Positions 43,260 through 51,693 of a stretch of 51,693 nucleotides of DNA are shown piece after piece. The first letter of the stretch is position 1; the number at the start of each line of letters is the position of its first letter. Source of the DNA: Pricia antarctica (GTDB lineage Bacteria; Bacteroidota; Bacteroidia; Flavobacteriales; Flavobacteriaceae); assembly GCA_011050085.1 (NCBI GenBank), contig DRGL01000076.1, positions 1 through 51,693 of the forward strand, read 5' to 3'. Below the pieces are notes generated by a model. That model ran no database searches and had not been told where the DNA came from. It was given only the letters and a program-made list of their open reading frames with translations. A program made the translations under genes and the position numbers.

Positions 43260-43565
43260 TTAAGATTCTACTTCAATACTCTCATTTTTCGAATCCCTTT
43301 TGAAAATGTATGTGTATACCCACATCAGCGTAAAGGTGGGAATTACATCTAAACCAGGAACGATTTCTTCAATAAATGTGATAATACCTGCGCCTTGTCC
43401 CATCTTGCCCTTATACATTCGTGTCATAAGCCATCCGGCAACAGGAGCCCATAAAATATCCGAAAATTCCCCAATAAAAGGGATGGTATAGGAAAGCATT
43501 CCAATCCCATCGAATACTAGGCCCAAAAATAATTTTTTGTACTTGTCTTCATTTGATCTTTCCAT
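43260..43565 (-). CDS. Small membrane protein of unknown function
   Basis: This 101-residue protein has three hydrophobic stretches: LFLGLVFDGIGMLSYTIPFI, ILWAPVAGWLMTRMY and LDVIPTFTLMWVYTYIF. Glycine and proline in the spans, with acidic residues (GEFSDILW, FIEEIVPGLD), suggest re-entrant loops. I recognise no domain. The N- and C-termini are short and charged (MERSNEDKYKK and KRDSKNESIEVES). It stands alone, convergent with the DUF302 gene across the shared terminator. It looks like a real gene by composition. Confidence 0.7.
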   Translation of the reverse strand: MERSNEDKYKKLFLGLVFDGIGMLSYTIPFIGEFSDILWAPVAGWLMTRMYKGKMGQGAGIITFIEEIVPGLDVIPTFTLMWVYTYIFKRDSKNESIEVES

Positions 43566-43727
43566 GAAAAAATATAAAAATTTACATGGCTAAAGCAATA
43601 TAAGTGCCAAATTCATTCATGGCAGGATAGCTTATTACTCTACGTAGGCATAATCAAAAGAATATAAAAAAGAAGAGCGCTTAATCCGGTCGTTTAAATT
43701 TAAGACTTGCCTTCGAAATGTTTCCAA

Positions 43728-44327
43728 CTATGATAAATCTGAACTTATTAGTTTTAAGAATTCATTACGGGTTTCTATTTTTTCAAACTGGCCCCTAAAG
43801 CCTGAAGTAGTCGTTACCGAATTTTGCTTTTGAACCCCGCGCATCATCATACACATATGCGATGCTTCAATGACCACCGCAACACCTTTCGGTTTAAGCG
43901 TAGTATTGATGCATTCTAAAATATCATGGGTCAAACGTTCTTGTACTTGCAATCTGCGGGCAAATACATCGACCACCCTGGGAATTTTGCTCAAACCAAC
44001 AATATGACCGTTAGGAATATAGGCTACGTGGGCTTTACCAAAAAAAGGTAACATGTGATGCTCACATAGGGAGTAAAGTTCTATATCCTTAATGATAACC
44101 ATGTCATCATAACTTTCTGAGAACATAGCACCGTTTAAAATCTCAACCGCATCCTGTTGGTAGCCTTGAGTGAGAAACATCATCGCTTTTGCGGCTCGTT
44201 CAGGAGTTTTGAGCAACCCCTCACGATTTACGTCCTCGCCAAGTTCATTGATGATTTTCGAATAACTTTCCTTTACGTCGTTGGCAATTTCAATATTGTA
44301 TTCTTCAAGATTTCTATATGGGGACAT
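43728..44327 (-). CDS. folE: GTP cyclohydrolase I
   Basis: FolE makes dihydroneopterin triphosphate from GTP, the first step of tetrahydrofolate synthesis. The 199-residue chain has the zinc ligands C88 and H91 in LCEHHMLPF and C159 in [10 protein letters not shown], and the GTP-binding [13 protein letters not shown] at 44327 ([11 protein letters not shown]) gives the normal length; an in-frame start further upstream would add 64 residues of poor composition. It is divergent from and overlaps no other gene, with the LolD-like gene starting 179 bases away on the other strand. Confidence 0.95.
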   Translation of the reverse strand: MSPYRNLEEYNIEIANDVKESYSKIINELGEDVNREGLLKTPERAAKAMMFLTQGYQQDAVEILNGAMFSESYDDMVIIKDIELYSLCEHHMLPFFGKAHVAYIPNGHIVGLSKIPRVVDVFARRLQVQERLTHDILECINTTLKPKGVAVVIEASHMCMMMRGVQKQNSVTTTSGFRGQFEKIETRNEFLKLISSDLS

Positions 44328-44505
44328 ATGTTTAATTATTTTGTTTATTGTTTTCTTGTTATACTTAAACAAAAATACGGATTTAATCCGTAGGCACAAG
44401 ATAATGTTTTCGAATAGAACTGTACCGCATACTATCATTTTCACTGTATTGTTTTTAGTATTTTTGAAGTTCAATAGTGAGACGCGCATGCTCGAATCGA
44501 AAACA

Positions 44506-45183
44506 ATGATACAAGCCAAAAATATTCAAAAGTTTTACGGAGACCTGCAAGTACTTAAAGGTGTAGATCTACACATTAAAGCCAAGGAAGTTGTCTCAAT
44601 CGTAGGCACCTCAGGGGCAGGTAAAACGACCTTATTACAGATACTTGGCACTTTAGACGGGCCTTCAAATAGTAAAGAAAGTGAACTATTGATAAATGGC
44701 GTTGACACAAATACGCTATCTGATAAAGATCTCGCCCGTTTTAGAAACGAGCATGTCGGATTTATCTTTCAGTTCCACCAACTTTTACCCGAGTTTACAG
44801 CCCTTGAAAACGTATGTATTCCAGCATTTATCAAGAACACGCCAAAACCCAAAGCGGAGGCTAAGGCAAAGGAGCTCCTTGAGTTTTTGGGACTTTCAAA
44901 ACGTTACAATCATAAACCTAACGAACTTTCCGGAGGAGAGCAACAACGGGTAGCCGTCGCTCGCGCCTTGGTTAATGACCCTTCAATTATCTTTGCCGAC
45001 GAGCCAAGCGGTAATCTAGATTCCGAAAGTGCAGATAATCTGCATCGATTATTTTTTGACCTTCGAGATCGTTTCGGCCAGACTTTTGTAATCGTAACCC
45101 ACAACGAGCAATTGGCCGATATGGCAGATCGGAAGCTAACCATGGTCGACGGCATGATCGTTACAAAAGATGTGGTAGTTTGA
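44506..45183 (+). CDS. ABC transporter ATPase, LolD-like
   Basis: This 225-residue ATPase has the full set of motifs: Walker [10 protein letters not shown] (34-42), Q-loop FQFHQLLPE, signature [15 protein letters not shown], Walker [13 protein letters not shown] and the H-loop VTHNE. The size and sequence fit the MacB/LolD branch, which drives lipoprotein release or efflux. A permease gene is not adjacent, which is common for LolD in this phylum. I use ATG at 44506 ([12 protein letters not shown]); ATG at 44488 is possible. The stop is two bases before the TIGR02757 ATG, so the two are co-transcribed. Confidence 0.9.
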   Translation: MIQAKNIQKFYGDLQVLKGVDLHIKAKEVVSIVGTSGAGKTTLLQILGTLDGPSNSKESELLINGVDTNTLSDKDLARFRNEHVGFIFQFHQLLPEFTALENVCIPAFIKNTPKPKAEAKAKELLEFLGLSKRYNHKPNELSGGEQQRVAVARALVNDPSIIFADEPSGNLDSESADNLHRLFFDLRDRFGQTFVIVTHNEQLADMADRKLTMVDGMIVTKDVVV

Positions 45184-45185
45184 AG

Positions 45186-45950
45186 ATGACCAAAACCGAA
45201 CTCAAGGAATTTCTGGACAGCAAAGTCCTGCAATACGAGCATCCAATTTTTTTGGAAAGCGACCCTCTACAGATTCCACATCGTTTTTCTATCAAGGAAG
45301 ATATTGAAATTAGCGCTTTTTTAACGGCGACCATAGCTTGGGGAAATCGAAAGAGCATCATTACTAACGCGACCCGACTGATGGAGCTCATGGACAATGC
45401 ACCACACGAATTTGTGCTGCAGCATCAAGAATCAGATCTAGAAAGACTTTCCGATTTTGTACATCGTACGTTCAATGGAAAAGATGCATCCTATTTTATT
45501 TCAAGTTTACAAAATATCTATAAAAATCATGGAGGGCTCGAAACCGTTTTCGCTAAAGATGATAAAGACAACTTTCTACAATCGTCTATATCCTCATTCA
45601 AAAAAACATTTTTCGAACTGCCCCACCCCATCCGTACCCAAAAACATGTAAGTGACCCACTAAAAGGTTCCGCAGCCAAACGCATTAATATGTTTTTACG
45701 ATGGATGGTTCGCCCTAATAAAACGGGCGTTGATTTTGGACTCTGGGAAAGTATTGGCACCGAACGCCTATCCTGTCCCCTTGACGTACATTCCGGAAAC
45801 GTAGCTCGAAAATTAAAACTGCTCAAACGGAAGCAAAATGACGCCAAAGCGCTTGCCGAGCTTGATGAAAATCTGCGTAGGCTAGACTCGGTCGACCCGG
45901 TAAAATATGATTTTGCTCTCTTTGGATTAGGGGTATTCGAAAAATTCTAA
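45186..45950 (+). CDS. TIGR02757 family protein
   Basis: The 254-residue protein matches the TIGR02757 family, which is widespread in Bacteroidota and has no proven function. Typical segments are FLTATIAWGNRKSI near the N-terminus, KRINMFLRWMVRPNKTGVDF and the aligned CPLDVHSGNVARKL, which suggest a DNA-glycosylase-like helical fold; I note that as a likeness only. The start at ATG 45186 is two bases after the LolD stop; a TTG at 45180 overlapping the stop is less likely. No signal peptide is present, so it is cytoplasmic. Confidence 0.88.
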   Translation: MTKTELKEFLDSKVLQYEHPIFLESDPLQIPHRFSIKEDIEISAFLTATIAWGNRKSIITNATRLMELMDNAPHEFVLQHQESDLERLSDFVHRTFNGKDASYFISSLQNIYKNHGGLETVFAKDDKDNFLQSSISSFKKTFFELPHPIRTQKHVSDPLKGSAAKRINMFLRWMVRPNKTGVDFGLWESIGTERLSCPLDVHSGNVARKLKLLKRKQNDAKALAELDENLRRLDSVDPVKYDFALFGLGVFEKF

Positions 45951-46063
45951 TTAATAATCCCACAAATGGCATCCATTCACAAGCCGTTTAATAAGCTTAC
46001 AAGTACCCACATCCGTCAACTTTTTTTTACATATTTTTAGTATCTACCTTAATTATACCCACC

Positions 46064-47599
46064 ATGAACAAACTATTTCTTGGCATCCTTCTCTTGAACT
46101 GCTTTCAATTTTCGCTAAGCGCCCAGGAAAAGGAAACAGCAAAGGCTGAAACAACGAAGCATTCAGCTCATGAGCGCAAAATACCCATAGATACCTCGGT
46201 AACTACGCAGCATAGCGTTACCATTAACGGAACCCCAATCGATTACACCGCCACTACAGGTATGCAACCCGTTTGGGATGAAAGTGGGCAACCGACCGCT
46301 TCGCTTCAGTATACCTATTACACAAGAAATAATGTAAAAGACCGTGCGGCAAGACCCTTGTTAATTTCTTTTAACGGTGGGCCTGGTTCCGCTTCGGTCT
46401 GGATGCATTTGGCCTACACCGGACCGCGAATCCTAAAAATCGACGATGAAGGTTACCCCGTACAACCGTATGGAATAAAGGACAATCCGTTTTCGGTATT
46501 GGATGTTACCGATATTGTATATGTAAACCCTGCCAACACCGGTTATTCGAGAACTATTCCCGAGCAATTGGAAGTAAAGGACCGCAAGAAATTTTTCGGA
46601 ATAAATGCGGATATCAAGTATTTGGCCGAATGGCTGAATACGTTCGTTACACGTAACAACCGTTGGCAATCACCTAAATATATTGTAGGCGAAAGTTATG
46701 GGGGTACTCGCGTGATGGGCCTGTCACTAGCCTTACAAGACCAACAATGGATGTATCTGAACGGTGTTATCATGGTCTCCCCGGCCGATTATAAAGTTAT
46801 TCGAGTTGGTGGTCCGGTTTCCGATGCACTCAACCTTCCCTACTTCACCGCTGCAGCTTGGTATCACAAAGCACTTCCTGACGAGCTCCAAAGCAAGGAT
46901 TTACTGGATATTCTTCCCGAATCAGAAGACTATACGCTTAACACTTTAATTCCAGCCTTGGCGAAAGGTTGGCATATTAAAGATTCCGATAGGGATGCGG
47001 TTGCCGAAAAAATGGCTTATTATTCCGGCTTGTCAAAAACCGAAATCCTAAATCAAAACCTTGTCATATCCACTTCTTATTTCTGGAAAAATCTTCTGAA
47101 AGATAAGGGCGCGTTTACCCTCGGAAGACTTGATAGTAGATATTTGGGCTTCGATCGTCAAGTATCAGGTATGGAAACGGATTATAATCCCGAACTCACC
47201 TCTTGGCTGCATTCCTTCACCCCTGCCATAAATTATTATTTACAGGAAGAGCTGAATTTCAAAACCGATATTAAATACAACATGTTCGGTCCGGTACATC
47301 CTTGGGATAACGAAAACGATACCACTCGCGACGATTTGCGACTGGCAATGGCCCAAAACCCTTATTTGAATGTGTTAGTGCAAAGCGGCTATTTTGATGG
47401 TGCAACCACCTATTTCAATGCAAAATACACCATGTGGCAGGTCGATCCCAGCGGTCGAATGAAAGACCGTTTTGAGTTTAAGGGCTACCGCAGTGGACAC
47501 ATGATGTATTTAAGACGTGAGGATCTAAAAGTTGCAAACGATGATATTCGGGCGTTTATCGAAAGGACGTTAGCGAAAGGCAAAAGTGCGAAGTATTAA
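46064..47599 (+). CDS. Exported serine carboxypeptidase, family S10
   Basis: After a signal peptide (to FSLSAQ) the 511-residue protein shows the S10 alpha/beta hydrolase layout. SFNGGPGSASVW is the oxyanion region and GESYGGTR the nucleophile elbow. The acid residue lies in VQSGYFDGAT and the catalytic histidine in GHMMYLRREDL near the C-terminus. Related bacterial S10 proteins trim C-terminal residues from peptides in the periplasm. The substrate is not evident. It begins 113 bases after the TIGR02757 gene and probably has its own promoter. Confidence 0.9.
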   Translation: MNKLFLGILLLNCFQFSLSAQEKETAKAETTKHSAHERKIPIDTSVTTQHSVTINGTPIDYTATTGMQPVWDESGQPTASLQYTYYTRNNVKDRAARPLLISFNGGPGSASVWMHLAYTGPRILKIDDEGYPVQPYGIKDNPFSVLDVTDIVYVNPANTGYSRTIPEQLEVKDRKKFFGINADIKYLAEWLNTFVTRNNRWQSPKYIVGESYGGTRVMGLSLALQDQQWMYLNGVIMVSPADYKVIRVGGPVSDALNLPYFTAAAWYHKALPDELQSKDLLDILPESEDYTLNTLIPALAKGWHIKDSDRDAVAEKMAYYSGLSKTEILNQNLVISTSYFWKNLLKDKGAFTLGRLDSRYLGFDRQVSGMETDYNPELTSWLHSFTPAINYYLQEELNFKTDIKYNMFGPVHPWDNENDTTRDDLRLAMAQNPYLNVLVQSGYFDGATTYFNAKYTMWQVDPSGRMKDRFEFKGYRSGHMMYLRREDLKVANDDIRAFIERTLAKGKSAKY

Positions 47600-48065
47600 A
47601 TTGAATTCGCGAACGGAATGCTATTTGGTATTCTTTTTTAGGTAGTTCCTGTAATTTGGATTACGGATTTAAGAACAGTATAAATTTCAAAACCTGCGAC
47701 AGTCCGCAAAAATGTTTTAATCGAAGAAAGATTTCACCAAAGATATTGTATACATCCATGAAGTATGAAACAACAATTGGGAATATGTTATTTAAAATCG
47801 GATTTCCTTATAAAGTGAAGTTGTTTTAAAGCTTAGAGATTTGGACTGCCAACAAAAAGCTTGGAAGTATTCATTAAGTTTTATCATTGCGCTGTAGCGC
47901 ATAAACTTACCTTGGGTCGGCCATAATTTGGGTATCTTTATCAAGACTTACAATTTCCGGAATAGACCTTTGAATATATAGGCCTGTCGGGCTGGTGCAA
48001 AGCTGAATGCAAACCAATTGCTTCAGGTTGACTCTGTCAAGCACATCATATAACACTCCATAACT
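47600..48065. other. Intergenic region without a supported gene
   Basis: I find no intact gene in these 466 bases. On the minus strand from about 48075 to 47890 a frame reads protein-like text (LYDVLDRVNLKQLV, GLYIQRSIPEIVSLDKD, TQIMADPR) and then meets stop codons. It could be a fragment of an old gene, but I cannot tie it to a family. Confidence 0.3.
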
Positions 48066-48521
48066 ATGCAGATAAAGACCGTACTAAAAACATTGTTGAT
48101 AATACATACCGCGCTTTGCGCAGGCCTACTGCTTTTTGCCATTTTCGCTTATAATATGAATAGATCGTTCACGGCACAGATGAATCAAAAAGATATCTTT
48201 ATCTATATCGTACCCATCATAGCTGCGGGTGGCTATTTTCTAAGTCAGTTAGTATATAAAAAGCGATTACTTACTATTACCCAGGAAGAAAAATTATCAA
48301 TAAAACTTGGAAAATATCAGGTGGCTGCAATACTAAAATATGCAATTATCGAAGCACCTGGTATTTTGGCACTGCTTGCTTATTTTTGGAGTGGAAATGC
48401 TTTATATTTGGTTATCGCCATTGCCTTAATTATTTATCTATTCGCACAGAGACCGACTGTGGATAAAATAATAAAGGAATTGCCGCTGACTCACGAAGAG
48501 CAAAAAACATTCTCGAAATAA
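48066..48521 (+). CDS. Integral membrane protein of unknown function, four predicted helices
   Basis: This 151-residue protein has membrane segments at about 9-28 (TLLIIHTALCAGLLLFAIFA), 44-62 (IFIYIVPIIAAGGYFLSQL), 86-107 (KYAIIEAPGILALLAYFWSG) and 110-128 (ALYLVIAIALIIYLFAQR). The C-terminus is polar (TVDKIIKELPLTHEEQKTF). The overall pattern recalls small DoxX-sized membrane proteins, but no motif supports a name. It is transcriptionally alone between the S10 peptidase and the SGNH hydrolase. Confidence 0.75.
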   Translation: MQIKTVLKTLLIIHTALCAGLLLFAIFAYNMNRSFTAQMNQKDIFIYIVPIIAAGGYFLSQLVYKKRLLTITQEEKLSIKLGKYQVAAILKYAIIEAPGILALLAYFWSGNALYLVIAIALIIYLFAQRPTVDKIIKELPLTHEEQKTFSK

Positions 48522-48699
48522 TTCTCGGACTAGCGCTCTTGACTAAAATCCATATGGATTACAATTGAGTTTTGGCCTTGCGGGAAAAATTTCATATAAG
48601 GAGGATAGATTGATTTAAAACTTGGCATTATAGCATTCTTAAAGAATACTTACAAAAACTGAATCAGGCTTTCTTATTTCATAAAAATAATAGACACTA

Positions 48700-49389
48700 A
48701 TGAAAAACTTAAAATCCGCTTTACTATCATTTTTAATTGGAATCAGTATGGTAGAAGGGATCTATGGACAAGATTGGCCCAATCTTAAACAATTTGAGGA
48801 AGCCAACCAGAAATTATCAGCACCGGCAGCCGATGAAGATCGTGTGGTTTTTATGGGTAATTCCATTACGATAGGTTGGTTGAACAACAGACCCGAGTTT
48901 TTCGAGGGAAAACCATATATCAACCGAGGCATAAGCGGCCAAACTACTCCCCAAATGTTAATCCGGTTCCGTCAAGACGTAGTTGACTTACAGCCAAAAG
49001 TAGTCGTAATTCTGGCCGGCACGAATGACATTGCCGGCAATACAGGTCCATCGACCATAGAAATGATTGTAGACAATATTAGTTCAATGGCCGAAATCGC
49101 AAAAGCAAACCATATTAAGGTTATACTCTCCTCTACCCTGCCCGCCTTTGATTACCCATGGAAGCCTGGCTTAGAACCAGCCGATAAAATTATAGCGCTC
49201 AACAAAATGCTTGAAGCCTATGCCAAGGAAAATGGACATATCTATCTTGATTATTTTTCCGCCATGGCCGATGACCGCAACGGACTACCTAAAAAATATG
49301 CGGAAGATGAGGTGCATCCTACAGTTGAAGGGTATAAAGTCATGGAACCTTTAGTGGAAAAAGCTATAGAGGAGGCTTTGAATGAATAG
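48700..49389 (+). CDS. Exported SGNH/GDSL-family hydrolase
   Basis: A signal peptide (MKNLKSALLSFLIGISMVEGIYGQ) precedes a 205-residue SGNH domain. The four blocks are complete: the nucleophile serine in VVFMGNSITIGW (S55), the glycine block in YINRGISGQTT, the asparagine in LAGTNDIAGN and the Asp/His pair in DEVHPTVEGY. Enzymes of this fold remove acyl groups from lipids or carbohydrates. Proximity to the GH20-like pseudogene, 72 bases downstream, makes a carbohydrate esterase role plausible but not shown. The stop is followed by that pseudogene. Confidence 0.9.
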   Translation: MKNLKSALLSFLIGISMVEGIYGQDWPNLKQFEEANQKLSAPAADEDRVVFMGNSITIGWLNNRPEFFEGKPYINRGISGQTTPQMLIRFRQDVVDLQPKVVVILAGTNDIAGNTGPSTIEMIVDNISSMAEIAKANHIKVILSSTLPAFDYPWKPGLEPADKIIALNKMLEAYAKENGHIYLDYFSAMADDRNGLPKKYAEDEVHPTVEGYKVMEPLVEKAIEEALNE

Positions 49390-49460
49390 TCCGGTTCAGC
49401 ACTTCAGCCTTTAAAATTGGCTTGAAAAATTAAGGATAGGAAATCACTCTTATTAATCTC

Positions 49461-50561
49461 ATGACCAAGGTATTACTTCATTTCTTTTTCGTGACTAAGT
49501 GCTGTATTTTGTGAATAAGTGCCCAAACCCCATTCGAGATAACGAGGTTATGCATCAAAGCACCATAAAAGGCAATGTTGACCGTTTCGTCACTTTATGG
49601 ATAAGGAATTAGCGCCCATGGGAATCAATACGTTGGTACTACGGGTAGATTATAATCATGCCTATACCTCGAGACCAGAATTCTGCGACGAAAATCCGCT
49701 ACCGGAATCCGATGTTAAGAAGCTTATACAACAGCTTAAAAACATCAGATACGACTGATACTTCAGGTCAACCTTTAGGGGCACCAGAGCTTGCATTCCA
49801 GCCTCTCGAAATTGTTGGAATTCTACCCTGAATTAGATGAGACACCAGAGGTCGAACTTCCGGAAAATTATGAATGACCACACTATGACGGACTCTATTG
49901 TAAAAGCTACTGCCCTCTACATCCCGAAGTGCTTGAAGTGGTATTTGATTTGGTAGCTGAGATAATGGCCGTTTTCGAGGCGGATGCATTTCACGCGGGT
50001 ATTCGCGAGGTATTTCATATCGCCGTCGATAACTTCACGCAATGCAAAGGGCGAGATCCGGCCGCCTTGTTTGCCGGAGAAGTTATTAAAATCAATGCCC
50101 ATCTAGCCGAAAAGAATACTAAACTTTGGATGTGGGGCGATCGTTTAATCGAGGGCAATGATTCAGGAAAAGGTACGTGAAAGACCAGTATGAACTATAA
50201 GGCCCGATTCATTGACCTCATTCCTAAATCGGTCGTTATATGCGATTGGCATTATGAAAAGGCGTATCCTACCCCTGCCTATTTTGCTATTAAAGGTTTC
50301 GATGGAATCGCCTGCCCTTAGCGTAATCCTGAAGTAGCCGCCGCCCAAGTGAAAAAGATACGGGGATTTATTCGAAATTCTACCCCGGAAATGAAAGAGT
50401 GATAATTGGGTACAATGCATACGGTACGGTCCTCTGCAGAAGATTTTATGGATGAATATTACGACGAAAAACCAAGCGATGAGAATGGGAATCAAGTGGA
50501 CAGCTTGAAAGCTATGGTTGATGGCATTAAAAATACAGGACCTATAGCTTCGGAAAAATAG
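49461..50561 (+). pseudogene. GH20-like beta-N-acetylhexosaminidase gene, inactivated
   Basis: The whole gene can be read with repairs. The start ATG at 49461 opens a signal peptide (MTKVLLHFFF) that reaches ISAQTPFEITRLCIKAP after one stop. The next frame gives MDKELAPMGINTLVLRVDYN to a stop at 49756. A shift then reads LLEFYPELDETPEVELP, LYCKSYCPLHPEV, EADAFHAGIREVFHIA and KLWMWGDRLIEG to a stop near 50178. The last part is IDLIPKSVVICDWHYEKAYP, GFIRNSTPEMKE and FMDEYYDEKPSDENGNQ, ending at TAG 50559-50561. At least three frameshifts and six internal stops break it. The family's catalytic Asp-Glu after HAG has become Arg-Glu, so even the core is dead. Decay looks old and progressive. Confidence 0.88.
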
Positions 50562-50687
50562 AGGTAAGTCGTACAAATTGATAACCTACTGGAATACTAT
50601 TTAAAAAATTTATTTCTAACTTCGAAATTGATAAGCATGCCTCCTCCATTATCATTGAAGCATGTGTCCATCACTGATTAAAACCAA

Positions 50688-51693
50688 ATGACTTCCCCAC
50701 CAAACCCTATTAAAAACAGCGATGCCCAAAACCGGGATGCTATTGAGAAATGGGATACTATTGTGATCGGTTCTGGGGCCGGTGGTTTAGCAGCTGCTAT
50801 TTGCTTGGCACGCGCAGGTCAAAAAGTTTTGGTTCTTGAACAGCACGATGTGCCAGGAGGCTGGTGCCATAGCTTCTACCTCAACGGTCATCGGTTCACC
50901 CCTGGCGTGCACTACGTCGGCCTTTTGGGAGAAGGCGAGTCAACCAGTAATTTGTACCGTGGTTTGGGTATTGCGAATGACTTGGTTTTTTTTCGAATGA
51001 ATCCTGATGCATATGAACATGTTCGTATAGGAGCGGAACGCTTTGATTATCCTGCGGACTTTGATTCACTGGTCACTCGTTTGTCGGACCGTTTTCCCAA
51101 GGAAAAAAAACATATCCGAAAATATCTTGAGCTGACCCGAAAAGTCAGTCGAGAACTGTATTCGATGCCCTATATTAAAGGTTTTTGGCAAAAAATCACT
51201 TTACCCTATCGTACAAGACACTTCGGTAAGTACGGACTTTTCAGCTTAAAGCGTGTCATTGGCTGGCACATCAAAAACCCGTTGTTAAAAAATATTTTAA
51301 ATGTACAGTGTGGCGATCATGGTGTAACGCCTTCCAAGGTTCCATTCGTTTTACACAGCGCGCTGATGTACCATTATTATGAAGGCGGCTATTATCCTAT
51401 GGGTGGTGGGGGTGCCTTGATAAAGGCCATGACTAATACTTTAAAAAAACATAGCGGTGAAATACGCACCCGTACTGCAGTTCGAAACATTGTTATTGAG
51501 GACAACCAAAGAAAACGTGCGGTCGGAGTTACCCTTGATAACGGACAGGAAATCTTTGCAGACCGGATTGTATCGAACGCAGATGTAGGTATAACATATA
51601 ATACCTTGATAGGTCGCGAAAAACTTAGCTCAAAATTGCAAAAGAAACTTAGCAACACCAAGTACTCCTGTACCTCGCTAATGCTTTTTTTAA
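50688..51693 (+). CDS. NAD(P)/FAD oxidoreductase, retinol-saturase/phytoene-desaturase-like, cut at the window end
   Basis: The frame opens at ATG 50688 and runs open to the last base, giving 335 residues. VIGSGAGGLAAAICLARAG at about 26 is the FAD dinucleotide-binding fold, followed by VLVLEQHDVPGGWCHSF, and FTPGVHYVGL matches the substrate-domain start of the all-trans-retinol 13,14-reductase and carotenoid isomerase (CrtI-like) superfamily. YYEGGYYPMGGGGALIKAM is the conserved late motif of these proteins. The C-terminal third lies outside the window. In Bacteroidota such genes serve carotenoid or isoprenoid modification, but no carotenoid genes are visible here. The start is the first ATG in frame after the pseudogene. 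Confidence 0.88.
   Translation, partial: MTSPPNPIKNSDAQNRDAIEKWDTIVIGSGAGGLAAAICLARAGQKVLVLEQHDVPGGWCHSFYLNGHRFTPGVHYVGLLGEGESTSNLYRGLGIANDLVFFRMNPDAYEHVRIGAERFDYPADFDSLVTRLSDRFPKEKKHIRKYLELTRKVSRELYSMPYIKGFWQKITLPYRTRHFGKYGLFSLKRVIGWHIKNPLLKNILNVQCGDHGVTPSKVPFVLHSALMYHYYEGGYYPMGGGGALIKAMTNTLKKHSGEIRTRTAVRNIVIEDNQRKRAVGVTLDNGQEIFADRIVSNADVGITYNTLIGREKLSSKLQKKLSNTKYSCTSLMLFL

Noticed and set aside
47890-48075. Minus-strand open frame before the four-helix membrane protein
   Set aside because: It is about 55 codons before the first stop and has natural composition, but there is no start, no known motif and it overlaps the start of a plus-strand gene. It is noted only as a possible remnant.
1-51693. 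CRISPR arrays, phage structural genes, toxin-antitoxin or restriction systems, transposases
   Set aside because: I looked for spaced repeats, recombinase catalytic motifs and typical neighbour pairs; apart from the short repeats near the tRNA and the dead integrase, I saw none.

Overview
The window reads as a chromosomal stretch from a marine-type Flavobacteriaceae bacterium (Bacteroidota). The support is indirect but consistent: AT-rich DNA, many exported proteins ending their signal peptide in '..AQ' or a Bacteroidota lipobox, family content typical of the group (DUF5916, DUF255, TIGR02757, DUF2914, DUF6787-like, SorAB), and promoters of the TTG-N19-TAnnTTTG type. I cannot name the genus.

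Layout. 1-2.6 kb: a truncated lipoprotein gene, two small hypothetical genes, then a graveyard next to a tRNA-Pro(GGG) gene with a decayed exported-protein gene and a decayed tyrosine integrase. 2.7-13.4 kb: a carbohydrate and ester degradation region with a DUF5060 glycoside hydrolase, a VanX-type dipeptidase, an acetyl-esterase-like hydrolase, two formylglycine sulfatases, a DUF1080 protein and a second alpha/beta hydrolase. No SusC/SusD pair is present. 13.6-21.4 kb: a DUF255 thioredoxin-fold protein, then a compact minus-strand operon for a molybdenum hydroxylase (IorA-like, IorB-like, XdhC, MobA/MocA-type cytidylyltransferase) plus an amidohydrolase. 21.6-25.9 kb: a DUF5916 outer-membrane protein, a vWA lipoprotein and an OmpA/MotB remnant. 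25.9-28.6 kb: a three-gene cell-wall operon (3D-domain lipoprotein, N-acetylmuramoyl-alanine amidase lipoprotein, M14 carboxypeptidase).

28.7-38.1 kb: serine beta-lactamase-like hydrolase, MenB, DUF2914 membrane protein, a family-4 glycosyltransferase, a large FAD/Fe-S D-2-hydroxyacid dehydrogenase, a small beta-barrel and a small membrane protein. 38.1-43.2 kb: a SorAB-type sulfite dehydrogenase, two exported ferritin-like proteins and a lipoprotein with two tandem DUF302 domains. 43.2-47.6 kb: a small membrane protein, FolE, LolD-like ATPase, TIGR02757 and an S10 peptidase. 47.6-51.7 kb: a four-helix membrane protein, an SGNH hydrolase, a complete but inactivated GH20-like hexosaminidase gene, and the 5' part of a retinol-saturase/phytoene-desaturase-like oxidoreductase.

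Themes: exported degradation of sulfated or esterified glycans, molybdenum enzymes in two separate loci, and an unusual amount of recognisable gene decay in the gaps between intact genes (at least four pseudogenes). I saw no CRISPR array, rRNA, intact transposase, phage structural genes or recognisable defence system. The best leads for something undescribed are the unrecognised 210-residue protein at 8.75 kb, the exported ferritin-like pair beside the sulfite dehydrogenase, and the molybdenum hydroxylase-amidohydrolase operon.
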